From Prostheceraeus crozeri (lineage: Eukaryota; Platyhelminthes; Polycladida; Euryleptidae): DNA of 64,000 nt. The notes beneath the pieces are model-generated. The model was not told where the DNA came from, did not search any database, and saw nothing but the letters and a program-made list of their open reading frames with translations. Of this stretch, positions 34,766 to 47,364 are shown piece after piece. Each line of letters starts with the position of its first letter. The first letter of the stretch is position 1. A program made the translations under genes and the position numbers. The stretch lies in assembly GCA_907163375.1 (NCBI GenBank), contig CAJQUW010007913.1, positions 62,001 through 126,000 on the forward strand. The letters run 5' to 3'.

Positions 34766-35732
34766 CAAATTTCGCTAAAATTCAATCAATTCTCACGCCT
34801 TCCTGTCGCACAACAACCTGTCATGCATCATTCGAGAGTTTGCATTCTCAGGTTTAAAATGAGCTATGATGGACTTGTGCACGTCATTGTATCAGCTGAG
34901 CAGTGCTCAAAATATGAAAATCGCTCAATTTGCAAAACGCAATTTTTCAAAAAGAATGCATGGGAGTATGAGGATTATTCAGGCACGGGGAGAACAAATA
35001 TTTTCTGAGTTCTCTTTTGATATTATGTTCATCAAAATCGGTGAACTAGGAAAAATAGTGACATCGTTAAGCTGCCACAAAAACGTGACTTTTTGGCTGA
35101 AAATGTCGTCTCTCACTTTTCCATAAAAAATGTCCATGTTTGGTATCTTCAGAATCTTGCGATGTAAGGAGTACAAATATGCAGGTGTAATTCAAATGAG
35201 TTCAGTAGTTCTTTTTCAAACTTCTTCAATATTTTTGTCATCACCACCAAAGTACACAAGCACCATGTAAGGTGAAAGAAGGTTCAAAACAAAACAAGAA
35301 AAGGCATGTCTTTGTTCTCTCCCAGGAACTGCAGACTGTTTACCTTCATTGCTTGTGTACTTTAAGGGCAAATACAAAAATGTTGAAGAAGTTTGAAAGA
35401 AGAACTATTAAACTTATTTGAATAAATTTACATTTTCGAACTCCTCACATCGTAAAGTTTCTGAAGATACCAAACGTAAACATTTTTGATGGAAAAGTGC
35501 GAAAAATGTCACTATTTTTCCAAGTTCACTGATTCATTACCATAATCACATGTCTTCTTATTGAAAAATGCGATTTGTAAATTGAGCGATTTTCATATTT
35601 TGAGCAGTGCTCAGCTAATACAATGACGTGCGCAAGTCTACCATAATTCATTTTAAAGCTGAGAATGATGTATGACAGGTTGCTGTGCGACAGGAAGGCA
35701 TGAGAATTGATTGAATGTCAGCGAAATTTAGG
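34766..35732. repeat. Giant imperfect palindrome, about 970 bp
   Basis: The left arm (CCAAATTTCGCT, CAATCAATTCTCACGCCTTC, GTCGCACAACAACCTGTCAT, CACGTCATTGTATCAGCTGA, AATATGAAAATCGCTCAATT, GTTTGGTATCTTCAGAA, AAGTACACAAGC) is repeated in reverse order and complement by the right arm, which ends GACATTCAATCAATTC-rc and GCGAAATTTAGG. Arms are about 450-500 bp and the spacer is about 60-80 bp around 35300. No coding capacity. A transcript would form a long double-stranded hairpin. Confidence 0.75.
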
Positions 35733-35942
35733 AAGTACACTCTTTATGATCAGCTCTGGAGAGTGTCTAGTTAATGAGCGCTAACTGGGACAATTTGGTG
35801 ACCTGCGAATTTGATGATGCAATTATCGAGGAGCCTTTCGAGTAATTCTGTTTTTCTTCACTGTCAATCAAAATTGTCGCCTCCTTCTTACCAAGGGTCC
35901 TTTTCTCCTATACAGGTTGATGTCTAGAATGTACGCAAGAAA

Positions 35943-36121
35943 ATAAATGAAACTTATTTATACTCGAAGCACATTACACACGGGAGCCTTTCTTCCATGT
36001 GGCCAAGTTGATATTTATCCCGCTCTCATTCTTTCTGTGCTGATTGTTTAACAAGTGTACCAACTTTAAAGTCCTAGGTTTGACCCGACCAGGGTTTGAA
36101 CCAAGACCACAGCACCGGTGG
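35943..36121 (-). mobile_element. tRNA-derived SINE, family S2, copy 2
   Basis: Reverse orientation to the copy at 32520-32765. It shows the AATAAATGAAACTTATTTAT-type tail, GAAGCACATTA, CCATGTGGCCAAGTTG, CCCGCTCTCATTC, AAGTCCTAGGTTTGACCCGA and the B box in reverse (GGTTTGAACCAAG). The A-box half of the head is lost at 36121, so the copy is truncated. Confidence 0.65.
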
Positions 36122-36374
36122 TCAAAAAATATGCGTAATGAAGATCGGAATAAAGATATTAAATATGTTTGCATCATTTCCGAAAAATTCAGAGACTGAT
36201 TTCAGTGTATATTTCTACTTTAAATGCCTAAACTCAGATAGCTTGCTGACTTGTTTTTTAAATTTTATACACGTACTAAGAGATCATTTACTAAAATTAT
36301 GATGTCTTCTGATTGCTCAGAAGAAGATATTGATCTATTATTCATTCAAGGTGGACATGATATATCTTTAATCA

Positions 36375-36578
36375 TAATTTCGAACAGCACCACCCAAAAA
36401 AGAATGTGAAGACTATAATTGTCGAGAGACACCTTTCGTTTGACTGTACAAACATTGAATTTCCTATTTTGTAAAATTAATAAAACTCATTACGCCTGAA
36501 GATGTCTGATTGATCAGACGACAGGTGCCTCGCGATAATTGTAGTTTTCACAATTGTTTTTGGGTGTTGTCTGAAATT
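36375..36578. repeat. Foldback repeat, about 205 bp
   Basis: ATTTCGAACAGCACCACCCA, GTGAAGACTATAATTGTCGA and GAGACACCTTTCGT on the left pair with the reverse of 36500-36578 (AATTTCAGACAACACCCAAA, GTGAAAACTACAATTATCGC, GAGGCACCTGTCGT). A perfect inner hairpin GTCTGATTGATCAGAC lies near 36507. Non-coding, MITE-like. Confidence 0.6.
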
Positions 36579-37307
36579 ACGAATATACATTTATCTTCTG
36601 CATGTCTAAAAATTCTTTAAGAAATCAGAAATTTTTTAATAATTTTGATAAATTGCATTCTTGCGCAGATGTAAGAAGGATCTCATTAGGTTTTCCTTGT
36701 TAGCGCAATTTTCCTGCTACGTTGCTAAAAAGACCCGTAAATCCTTAAAAATAATGGGACCTTTTTGAGTTTTAATTGTATTATTTCGCAGCTTACAAAT
36801 ATAGGCAAGTTTTTTTCTTCGGCACATAACGCATGCAGCGTAGTATGAGACAACAGGAAAGTTGAATCTAAGAATATGCATGTAAAAGGTCCTATTCCAC
36901 ATCTACTGTACTCCCTCAAGACGCGATCTCACCATTCGAGTGTTCGATTTGAAATGGAGAACAAACAGTCGAAGTTAATGGATAAATACAACAAGTTAAA
37001 CATAAAACTTCACCAGATAAGGATGAAATCCGGTATTAGCAATGAACCACGTGTTCACCTATTCAAAGGATGTTTGGGATGAGGAAACGAAATTGTAGTT
37101 TATAGAAGTTCATTTTTTCCTGATTGACATAGACTTAAATGAAGTTCAAATAGAAGTTAGCACCTTATTTTCCGACCGCATGTGACTCTCTCCTGTTCAG
37201 AAGAGTTGACATGCAGCTGAAATAAACATCAATAGTTTAATGTTGTCTATTCTAGTCCAACTATCTTGCTCAAAGCGAAAAGTTCGGATTTCTATGCATT
37301 TAACTGT

Positions 37308-39935
37308 CTGTTGAATTCAACTTTCCATTCATTGAATTCAAGATTCGATATCGAATGTTCAACTTTCGATAACACAGATTCATGTTTCGATAACTATGAT
37401 TCAACTTTCCATGATGATAGATTCAAGTTTCCATATCATGGATTCAAGTTTCCATGATTTTTTTATTAAATTGGTTCACACAATTCTTCACATAATTTTC
37501 ATTTCTATGAATATATGCGGATGACTTGGATCTCTATAGAACTTCAAAATTAATATATTGTCAAAAAATCATCTTCGCGCGCGAATTCCGATGCAGTGTC
37601 TACACCTTTTTCAAGTTTGATTTCAGAAGTTTTAACTTCATTTTCTGAACTTCTAAATTTGCCTTAAGATTTTTTGATTTTGATCTCAGAACTTCTAACT
37701 TTGACTCCAGAAATTGTCAATTTGCTCCTACTTTTCATCTTTAAACCACTGTATAGCAAAAAGATGAATGTCATTTTTAAATTTTGATTATACATATTTT
37801 ATTTCATTAATTATATTCGCAGCTTCATGTCATATGAAGCACAGAGCAGACTGCTGTATTATCATATGTATAGTCTTATCAAATTCAAGTATAATACAGC
37901 AAACAGAAAACACAAGCAAAAAAATCACAAGAAAGTCAAGTTCCAGGATTTAGACTTTACCCGTTCAAGACGGCTGGGAAGAATGGACACAGTCTTGGGA
38001 TGTCAATTTAGTAGGAGCTTCGTCAATTTTTGATTCAAGGTATATTAACCTCAAAGGTCTATAGCTCCATGGTCCATCCCAGTGGCACATGTGTACAAAT
38101 GTCTTTCAAGTATTTGATAACAGTATATTTGAATATTGTATGCGTTTAATATTTGAATGAGTGTTGACTATTGACTTGTTGCTAATTGATTCTATACTTA
38201 TTTGCGATAATTACATGTCAGCTACTTTTCTCAAACAATTTGTAAAATAATTAATTATTTGATTATAATCTGCACTTAGCTCCAATTGCTATATTTTTGC
38301 TAAATTTGTTTCTGACCCATGCAGTTCCTTTTTTCATCTTTCCATGCGATGATTCTTGTGTCTATAAAACAATTCATGAAAGTACATGCTATGTAATGCA
38401 GAATATAAACATGCAATTGTGCGCTACTATGGAACACTGTCAGAAATCACAAGAAGAAGCTTTCACGATTGATGGCTTTTAAAAGAAACTTGTTCATATG
38501 CGTTATTTGACTCTAAATGACATCAGCTGTCAAGTGGCTCAGACCATGATTCATAGCATCTGTCAAGACAGATTCCTTGTGACATGCCCAAGTTACTGAT
38601 TCTGGCTTGTTTAGGAGTCTATCGCGGCTTGTGTTCAGGAACTTCTTTGCGTGATGCTTGATGACTGAAAAAGACTCTTCAATTGGATTCAATTGTGGAC
38701 TGTATGGACTCAATTTATGAGTGTTCATGTTTGGGAACACGGATCTATCAATGAACAAATCTGGTTCATTATGAATAGATGCATTGTCCATGATGAAAGA
38801 AACTCTCAATAATGGATTGCCCTGCTTCATGCAACACTCTGCAATGAAGGTCTGATAATCATGTTTCTTGTATGACCCGAGTTTCATAGTGTGATGGACA
38901 ATGCCATCATGAGAGACGGCCATTATCATGTTCAGGTTTGCACCTTTGCTCGCTGTCCTTTTTATTACAGCCTTGTTTCCAACTGCAGCTCTTCCTCGAT
39001 GCAGTGACTCCAAACACCAATATTAGTTTCGTCGACCCAAATGCATTTGTCCACATTGGAGATGTCTCTCATGTAGCGTTGAGCATACTCAAAGCGCTTT
39101 TCTTTCGTGAAAATAGTGTCGCTTGTTATTGGCTGCGAGTAGCACTTTTTGTATGAAATGGAGCGATTTTTGAGATGCAGCGAGATCGTTGACTTATCTA
39201 CTTCGATGTTTCTGGCTTCAGATAAAATTGATTTCAGGTCGTTCAGATCCAGCAGCGGATCATCCTCAAGCTTATTTATCAAAAAGTCAATGTGCTCGTT
39301 TTCTATCTTGTGATAGCGTTTACCTCCCCAACAGTTCTTAGGTGAAACGAGATGGGTCTCCTGCTCTAATGCTCTCATAACTGTTCGATGACCAGAGTTA
39401 TACTTGATTCCCATTGTGTCACAAAAAGTCTTAAAATTATTGCGATCATGGAGGTAGGTTCTCAATAATCTCTCCTTGTCATGGTTTGATATTTTGCTGT
39501 AGCCTCTCTTCATTTTTTATTTTTATATTCGATGATAACTGTAACTCAGTGAATCAAATGTCTATTTATCAATTTATTCGCACATAATTCTTAAATTTCA
39601 AATTTTGAAGTTCTATAGAGATCCAAGTCATCCGCATATATTCATAGAAATGAAAATTATGTGAAGAATTGTGTGAACCAATTTAATAAAAAAATCATGG
39701 AAACTTGAATCCATGATATGGAAACTTGAATCTATCATCATGGAAAGTTGAATCATAGTTATCGAAACATGAATCTGTGTTATCCATAGAAGTAGATAAT
39801 ATTATAGACTTTATTATTTTTTATTATAGACTATATTAGACTTTCTATGGTATTGTTAATTTCTATGGTGTTATCGGAAGTTGAACATTCGATATCGAAT
39901 CTTGAATTCAATGAATGGAAAGTTGAATTCAACAG
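37308..39935 (-). mobile_element. DD35E DNA transposon with long inverted repeats, 2.6 kb
   Basis: Ends are CTGTTGAATTCAACTTTCC and its exact reverse complement at 39917-39935. Inverted arms run for about 240 bp on the left (37308-37550). The right arm carries an extra patch of about 100 bp around 39785-39880. The arms contain tandem variants of TTCAAGTTTCCATGAT, ATTCAACTTTCCATGAT and ATTCATGTTTCGATAA. A split transposase gene lies inside on the minus strand. The target duplication is not clear. Long subterminal arms of this kind are unusual for a simple Tc1/mariner element. Confidence 0.75.
38513..39513 (-). CDS. IS630/Tc1-mariner superfamily transposase, split by one frameshift
   Basis: The first frame starts at ATG 39513 (MKRGYSKISNHDKERLL) with helix-turn-helix-like segments (TVMRALEQE, DKSTISLHLKNRSISYKK). 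It reaches CIWVDETNIGVW with the first catalytic Asp, then leaves frame near 39000. The second frame (39013-38513) resumes with SLHRGRAAVGNKAV, VSFIMDNASIH (second Asp) and LSPYSPQLNPIEESFSVIK (Glu). Thirty-five residues separate Asp and Glu, hence DD35E. Everything else looks well preserved, so the copy is probably young. Total length of about 330 residues is normal for the family. It sits centrally between the inverted repeats. Confidence 0.85.
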
Positions 39936-40179
39936 CTCCCATTTGGATTTAATTTGTCATATCTATGTTATTCACTACAAATCTAGCAACAACTGTCTGC
40001 TGATTCATTATTCCCACATCTACTACTCCCTTTGATAGATTACTAGGAAAATGCCGGTAGTTTGAAATCGTATAATCTGTTACACTGAATTGCTAGGCAT
40101 CTCTATGTTATTGAAAAAGCACAGATTTTTTTAGAAATACAAGCAAACGTAATAACAAGACTATTACGTAATACCAACA
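39936..40179. other. No supported gene
   Basis: A short AT-rich spacer between the DD35E element and the Crypton fragment. No repeat boundary is seen. Confidence 0.4.
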
Positions 40180-40721
40180 CTAAACGCATTTACAAGAATA
40201 TACCTTATAACATAAGTTGTTTGGGTCAACAAAAGAACAGTTCTGGAAGGAGCAATTTTTGAAGATCAATGAGGATCTATTCGATGGCTGCGGACTGTCA
40301 GTGGTCACTTCCTCAATTGTTTCATTGTATAGGACCTTTGAAATTCTCCTTTCCAAAGCATTTTCACTGACATTAGTTGCATCAGCCTCGGAGACATGTC
40401 CTATGCGTCGTTTTGCCACTTCCCTTGGAATACCTGCTTCTACTAGTATGGCTTTACTTGTTCGACGAAGACTAGTATTTGAGCAGAAACCAAACTTTCC
40501 AAGTCTTGTCATTAAATTCTTCGTCACTTTTCTATTGAATGAATTCCTAGTGGAATATTCTTATACCAAATTGATGTTTTAGGGTTTTGTATACATGCTA
40601 AGTGAAATGACTCTATTTTTGAGGATGGAAGACGATGGTTTACATACTTCTTGTAAATGTTGATCGAACATCTACTCGGTGAACTATCATTTGGTAAAAC
40701 ACGAGCAACTTTTGGCTCCAT
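40180..40721 (-). pseudogene. Second Crypton-type tyrosine recombinase fragment
   Basis: Two overlapping minus frames give VLPNDSSPSRCSINIYKKYV and WYKNIPLGIHSIEK, then TRLGKFGFCSNTSLRRTSKA, EAGIPREVAKRRIGHVSEAD and CSFQNCSFVDPNN. This matches the C-terminal half of Crypton/KCTD1-type recombinases: the W-x-P-G-H linker, the N-x-S-L-R-x-T block with the second catalytic Arg, GHVS in place of GHRS, and the terminal NC-F-NC motif. One frame change separates the parts near 40525. The N-terminal half is missing. It is not the same copy type as 25333-26818. Confidence 0.7.
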
Positions 40722-40739
40722 ACTTGATTAATTCAATAT

Positions 40740-42834
40740 ATTGTTCTCTATCATTTTCATCATTTGCGAGTGAGATCAACTTAAAATCATCACTATTGCT
40801 ATCGTAGATAGAATTTTAGAACGCTTCGATCGTATTCACCGCCGAACCCCTGAGACTGACAAGGCTCGCACCCCTTTGTCTGAATGAAAGAAGGAATGAC
40901 CAGTCATTCAGTCGCCTGATGCTTAAGGAGCATATGCTTGCAATTAATTGAAAGGTCATTCAAAAAGCAGTCTGAAGATTCTCAAACTTCCGGAACAAAT
41001 ATAACACGACTCACTATATTATGCTTGACTGTTCTCATACCTTTTCTTCACAATTATCTGTTCGAAAAGTGGTTCCGTGTGGGTCATGTGAGATGTGTAG
41101 ACAAGCCACAGAGTTCTTGATGCACAGATGAGATGAAAATCCAGATTCGCATACCCAAGTGGTGGCAAGTGGAACCAGAAATTCCAAGAGAGTCATCTTT
41201 TCATCTTTTCAAGAGAGTTGGATTACGAATTTGGACGGTGCACCTTACCATTTCAAGCGAACTGGACGTTTTAGGCCTGAGGCACACACGATGAGTCGTA
41301 GGCTGCAGAGTTCCAACACTGAAGTCTCAATGAGTTGGCATGTAAACTAAGCCACAAGTCAGAAGCTGTTTCCCGGTTTGGAACCCTCAGGCGATGATCA
41401 TCAATGGAACCGACGTTTTGGTTTAACGCTTCATTCTTTGTGTTTATGCTTCATGCTCTTTCACAAATTAGAAAATCATATATTTTCTTCTGCCTGCATA
41501 ACCTGTCATGAGGAAAAACGCATGTGTTGTCAAAATGACGAACACCACATCAGTTTCAATGAGAGCTGGCGTATAAACTAAGTCACAAGCCACAACCGCC
41601 TTTGAGCACGATGGCACACACGATAAACGATAAATCATAGTCCATAGTCATAAGCCATATTTCGCTACAATGCAATTTTCGCACCGAATGATTTTCTGAT
41701 GTGAAGCTTTAGCGAATTTACTGAAATTCAAAATTGTGAAATACACTTTTTTTATCAATCTCATCTTCTTCTCTGAAGAAATATGTGTGGAAGCTATAGT
41801 TTATTCATGTTGGTTCTTTTTTGTTACAGTTTTAACATGATTTCTCATCATTTATGATTTCATCATTATTTCTTAATCTCTTTGAGTAATTTTGGGATCG
41901 GTGCAGAGTATCTCCTTTGCACAATCATTTTCCATTTCCTTTATTTTAGATGACAGCTATTATAGCTATTGAACAGGATCACCGTCGATGATGAGCGCTA
42001 TGATTAGAATACTGCTTCAAAAGATAAATACCATTTGAGATTCTGAATTCAAAGGGTATTTGACTTTGCAAAAGAGGATTCCAACAGATACGGTGGCATT
42101 GGGAAAAATAATCATCTGGTATCTGAATTAGTTGATTATTCTTGAAAATATGTGATAGTTGTCGATGCTCATCTCAAATGCGCTATTCCTTTTTTTAGCA
42201 AAGTCGGCAAAGAATTGAAAAGATGCTATTCCTGATGAGTCTGGTTTGATGCAATAGTAACTCCCACGCTTGCTTCTTCAGTGTGAGAGAACATGTATGA
42301 AGAATTATTGGACTGATTTGGCATAAAATTCATCGGAATATTGCTACAACTATTTAAGTTCAAATCCATGAACATGAATATCTTGAAAAAGTTACAGTTT
42401 TACTTCTCAAACTGTCTGCCGATTTTTTTTACTTTAAAGCATCAATATAACAACTGTATTTGAAGCAGACAATGCAATGTACTGAAATTTTGATGCGAAA
42501 GCATGTTGCGTCCCGTCGTGAATAAACAAAATCTGTCAAATCTCTCAAGATCTCTTGTGCATCTTGAAAAACTGATACGGCTATTCCATCCCATCCACAA
42601 TTTTTCATGTCTCTATTCTCCGACATCAACCGGCTGTCCGTCTAGAGATCCGATTTCCGAAAGTATTGTGATAATGAATAAAATGAGAGCAACATTTACA
42701 GAAATAGGCAATTGCTTTCTCCGCTAAGCAGCAAGAATATCAACATCTTTGTGATATATATTGAAAGATAAAATGTCAAAAGCTGCGTGTTATACCAAAT
42801 ATTTCAGCTGTCTCAGTCAGTGTCAGAGGTGAAA
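40740..42834. other. No supported gene; small internal duplication
   Basis: CTCAATGAGTTGGCATGTAAACTAAGCCACAAG-like words (written here only as a name) occur near 41327 and again near 41557 with substitutions, suggesting a decayed direct repeat of about 45 bp. No exon or domain is seen. Confidence 0.35.
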
Positions 42835-44249
42835 CCATAGCGTAAGTAGTGATGAAAATTTTCCGGAAAATTTTGAAGCAAAATTTTCCGTGGAAAATTA
42901 TGGAAAAAATTGGAAAATTATGGAAAATATTGGAAAATTTTGAAAGTTTTGATTTTTTTGATAGGCCCTATAATTTGAGCGCTTCCAATGCCGAGGCAGA
43001 CGCGTATCAATAAATTGGGTCTAAAACTCTTGATTTCATCATTATTTCGATTAAAGCGATCGTAGCAATACGATTTACGTCCGCGGATTTTTGAACATTC
43101 CTTTGCCACCAGTGACTTGTACTAAATTGCTATCATTTTTAATTATCACACAGACACCGTTTGGGATAACGTGAATCTTGCTTTACAATAGGGGTATAAT
43201 TTCATGCAATGTGAAAGATCTAGAGCAAAAATGATGTACTTTATTTTGGAGTTTGCTAATTTTTAGATTCAAAGTTAAGCTTTATTATGCAGCGTTGATC
43301 ATAGTGATCCAAATTCTCCATGTTTTGATGAACATGTGATGAAGTATAAGCACACAGTCCACGCAGCATTCATGAGCGACCACATTGAAAGATAAAAATA
43401 CTGTAAACTCGTGAGATATTTGGAAACTAAAGATATCTGTGATGAGTAAAAGAATATCTATGATAGCTTCAAACTTCTGGCGCATCGTCCGATATCTTCG
43501 TTGAGGATACACATCCTCCATTTCTAGCTCAGATGGTTCAGATAGTTCCAAATCGATTTCAGATCTGCCCAAATGAATTTCAGATATGATCCACATGAGT
43601 TGGAGACCTCCAGTTGAATTAGACATCTTCTCAAAGTTGAGCTTGTGACAAATATCTGAAATTCAGCTAGAGAAATCTGAAATTCATTTGGAAAGATCTG
43701 AAATAGACATGGAAAAGGTGCAGTTGGTACCAAAAGTTAACATACAGGGATGATAGAGAAGTTTTCGGACTTTGAATATTACATATTCTTTTCAAACGAC
43801 TATAATAAGTCTCCAAAACAAAGGAAAACACGTCAATCACCAAAAAATAAATTTCAAAATTTTCCAGAAAATTTTGAAAAAATTGGAAAATTTTCCGGAA
43901 AATTTTCCATTTGCATCACTAAGAGTAAGTATATTAGGTAGAGTAGCAACCCAGCATTAATTAAGTCCCAATGTGTGTCTCCTCTTAATTAAGAAACTTA
44001 CTAGTAATTGTTCATTCCTCTTAATATCAATCATGCTTCATACTACTTATAGTATATTATAGTATATTATAGTTCACGTCAATAGTATATAAACACAGGC
44101 ATAATTTGAAAAAAAGCTTCTTAAAAAGAGATCAAGTATTTTTTTGGATCACATGAACGTAATCTTCGCAAAAACTGAATCTTTTGATATAAAAATTTCC
44201 ACTGTACACAGATACTTTTTCAGTCGACCACTATATACTTACTTTATGG
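42835..44249 (+). mobile_element. MITE family M1, copy 3, split by a hAT element
   Basis: The left terminus CCATAGCGTAAG lies at 42835-42846. The sequence resumes after the inserted hAT at 43922 with AGAGTAAGTATATTAGGTAG, then AGTAGCAACCCAGC. It runs to the right terminus (GTCGACCACTATATACTTAC, TTTATGG) at 44249. Without the insertion the MITE would be about 340 bp, shorter than the 662-bp copy at 47365-48026, because the middle section is missing. A TATAGTATAT tandem triplet lies near 44046-44072. Confidence 0.65.
42847..43921. mobile_element. hAT-like element inserted in MITE copy 3
   Basis: Inverted termini are TAGTGATGAAAATTTTCCGG and the reverse of TAGTGATGCAAATGGAAAAT. An 8-bp flanking duplication has one mismatch (AGCGTAAG at 42839-42846, AGAGTAAG at 43922-43929). 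Both subterminal regions are packed with TTTTCC/GGAAAA words (42855-42945 and 43845-43910). The interior of about 850 bp shows no recognisable transposase, only short frames, so it is non-autonomous. Superfamily is inferred from duplication length and termini. Confidence 0.7.
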
Positions 44250-47200
44250 GTAAAACCCATTTTATTATATGAGAGAGTCAAAATACTGGGCACTAAAACA
44301 ATAGCTCACAGTTTTGGGTTTTTTGTATGTCAACAAGCTATGTTTTTAGTTGAAAAAGTTTTCGATATTAATGCATTATTTGGTTTGAACATCATCGTCC
44401 GAAAGAGGAACTGAGCGTCTGCCGGGGTTTTGATGTTGGGTTGCTCCAAACTGACCATATATGAGGGTCATCCTGCCACATTGGATAGGAGCCTTTCTTA
44501 GTCGAAGAAAAAATCTATCATCAATGTTCGAGACAGCAAAGTGTAGTCCAGTTCATCTGTCATTCATTATATTGCAACTTCGGTTTTGACGCCATTGCTT
44601 TGTACGGCACTGAGCACTTTTCTAAGTGAATGTCTGCATGTCACATTCATGATACAGTCCTTCTTATGTCAAAGCAATTATTACCCAATGAGAGACGCGG
44701 TGGGACTTTTTAGCTTTTCTCAAGCATCGTTCCAATCGCTAGCCGTGTCGTCCCATAGCAAACTATACATGTAAGTGACTCTTGCGCAAACCATGTACTC
44801 GGTCCAGGTATCCAGGCTGAGAACAAAATTTCATTATTGTAAAATGAAGAAAACTCGGCGTCGATCGGACTTTAAGCGTTTGGTCAGATTTTGTCTTGGT
44901 CCGATTTAGCCACTATCGGCTCACATGAGAAGTGTGACCTTGGAGATTAAATCTGCCAGGTGCTGCCACAGCGAACTTCTATCGAAGAAAAACAAATCGT
45001 GTTTTTTGTTTTGTTCGTCAGTGGTCAGATCACACCAGATTCGCATCTTGATGTACAGTTATCATTGACACATGAAGTCTTATGCAATATTTTGATTGTG
45101 CTTCATTTGATGCTCCACATACACACTCTTCTTCAACACAATTGATTTCATCAAATGAAGTCTGTTCTCTTATTTTTGGGAATAACCATTTGCTTAGATG
45201 TTTACTTTCCATACTTAGAAATATTCAAATATTGCTTGAGTATCTTCTTTGATGCAGATACCACTGATTGTCCTCTCCTTCCAGCATTTCATTCATAGTT
45301 TTCATCTGTTCATGACACATCGACATCATTTGTAAATATTCCATACTATTCGCGCATCGTAATAACGCAAGTGGGTCTACATGTATGTATTCTCATTATT
45401 TATGTATATCATCAGTGCCCTCATTGACTTGTTAATTTCATTGTTATCATTTTATAACCCCAGAAACGTGTTTTCAATTTGAGAAAAAACGTTCTGATAT
45501 TCTGATATTCAGATATACTTGATCTCAGCAGTCAAACTTAGATGCCAACTACTTAAAACATCTAATAAATGTCTAATTTCCACCTACGATTGAAATTGCA
45601 TTGCGCAAGGACAGATTATCCATTTGATCTAATTAATCCCAATTTTGTTTTTTACTTTAATTCAGGATTGGAAACGGCCGGCGGACGGTTCCAACCCTAC
45701 TTCAATTCCTTTATGCGCGGCTGATCTCGTGGTGCATCACCTTTGATTAATTACATTAATTAAATCCCTGCTTTGAAAATTCTGGATTTCTATTCCAGTA
45801 CGTGCTCAGCAATAAGTAACTTCTACTGGTGTGAATAATTGTTCTTTTGCTGGATATAACAGCATCCATTGTTTTGTCACATAATTTTTTCAAATGCCAC
45901 ACCTTATTAATCTGTGGCCTTGCTATTATGGAAAATGCTCTAAGCGACCGATCCAACAAACAGTTTTCATTTCGATGATTTTTCAAGACTGACATTTTAG
46001 ACTGTCTGCTTATTGCTATTACATTATCTTTCAAGTGAAAAATCGCGCATCAGGATAAACCGGATAAATGTCACAAAAGTTTGAAACTGTGAATGACTTA
46101 TTTTGATTTGTTAAAAGGATTCGTCTACAAATTTTGGAAAATTTCAAACTGAGCTTTTTTCTGTATTATGCCTCCCTTCATATAAAAATGATGGATATTC
46201 ATGAAGAAAAGATTTCGTGTTAATGCACGATGCATAGTGAGTTCGAAATTCTATTCTTCTCTACTCTTATTCGTTTTATCAAATTTCAAAACTAGAAATA
46301 AAAATAGAAAGTTTGTATGCTGTTTGAATTCGCAATTCAACCATTTTTTTGTTTCTTGTATTCGTGACAGAATTTGCATTTCAATTGTTCGCTTTCAACA
46401 GAATTTAGACATCAAGTATGATAGAAGTTGAAATGATTGTCATCAATCTGATACCGTCTCAATATCATTAATGTTATTCACATGGTTCTTCCATTGCTGC
46501 AAACTATTCACTGCAAAAATAACACAATCATAAAAATTGCAGTGTTTTTTGACAAAAGAAAACAGCTTTTACCGTAGAAGAAAGGCTTATATGAATGCAG
46601 ACAAACGTCTGGATTCGGCATAAAACATGGTCTGCTTTAAAATTATTAGTTCGACTAAAACATCACACTTTGCTTTCTGGTTTATTTTTAGTCACTTGAA
46701 TGATGAAAAGAGATTTAGAAACTTTGCAAAGACAACTCCTACATAGCCTACTTAGAAACATGAAATATAGGATAACACCAGCATCAGATTTCAACAGCTG
46801 CACTTCGATGACAGCGCCAATTCGTCTATTCTAGATTCATGCGAGCTGTTTGAGGCGCACTTTTATCATTTGAACAATATGAATTTTAGCGAGTCGTCTT
46901 TAGATACATCTGTAGGTTCGTAATTATAATTTGTAAAATTGAGTCCTAGTTTTCAATTACCCTTCACGTCACATACATGTAAATATGATTCACCGGTCGG
47001 AACACTGAAACTAATTTTCCATGTAGCACCAATTGATTTGTTCAGAAAACGGCAGTGTTCTTGTAGTTATTGTATAATAGTCAGCATTCACCGGACAGGA
47101 GTGCTGGAGTGTCAGAGTAATGTGAAACTCAGACTTGATTAGTAGAATACTATTTCACCTGTTGGAGCACTGTATAAAGTTATTTTCCATGTAGTACCAA

Positions 47201-47364
47201 TTTGTGATATATCTTATCATTATTTCGAGGAAGTCGGTTTTTGCCGGTTTTGCCGGTTGCTCGTATACGGACAGTGCAGGAAGTTGCTGTACAAACTCTG
47301 TTTTTGGTACACATATCTAAATTTTTTAATCGGAATGTTTTGCAAACTCGCTACGTAGGATGCA
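44250..47364. other. No supported gene; one direct duplication
   Basis: TTTTCCATGTAGCACCAATT near 47017 recurs as TTTTCCATGTAGTACCAATT near 47182, with similar flanks (CACCGGTCGGAACACTG and CACCTGTTGGAGCACTG), a direct repeat about 165 bp apart. GGCCGGCGGACGG near 45677 is a local GC-rich patch. No exon, domain or RNA gene is visible. Confidence 0.35.

Noticed and set aside
46980-47210. Repeated PVGTLKLIFHVAPI / PVGALYKVIFHVVPI-like translation
   Set aside because: It reflects a decayed 165-bp direct DNA duplication. The second copy is not in an open frame and no domain is recognised.
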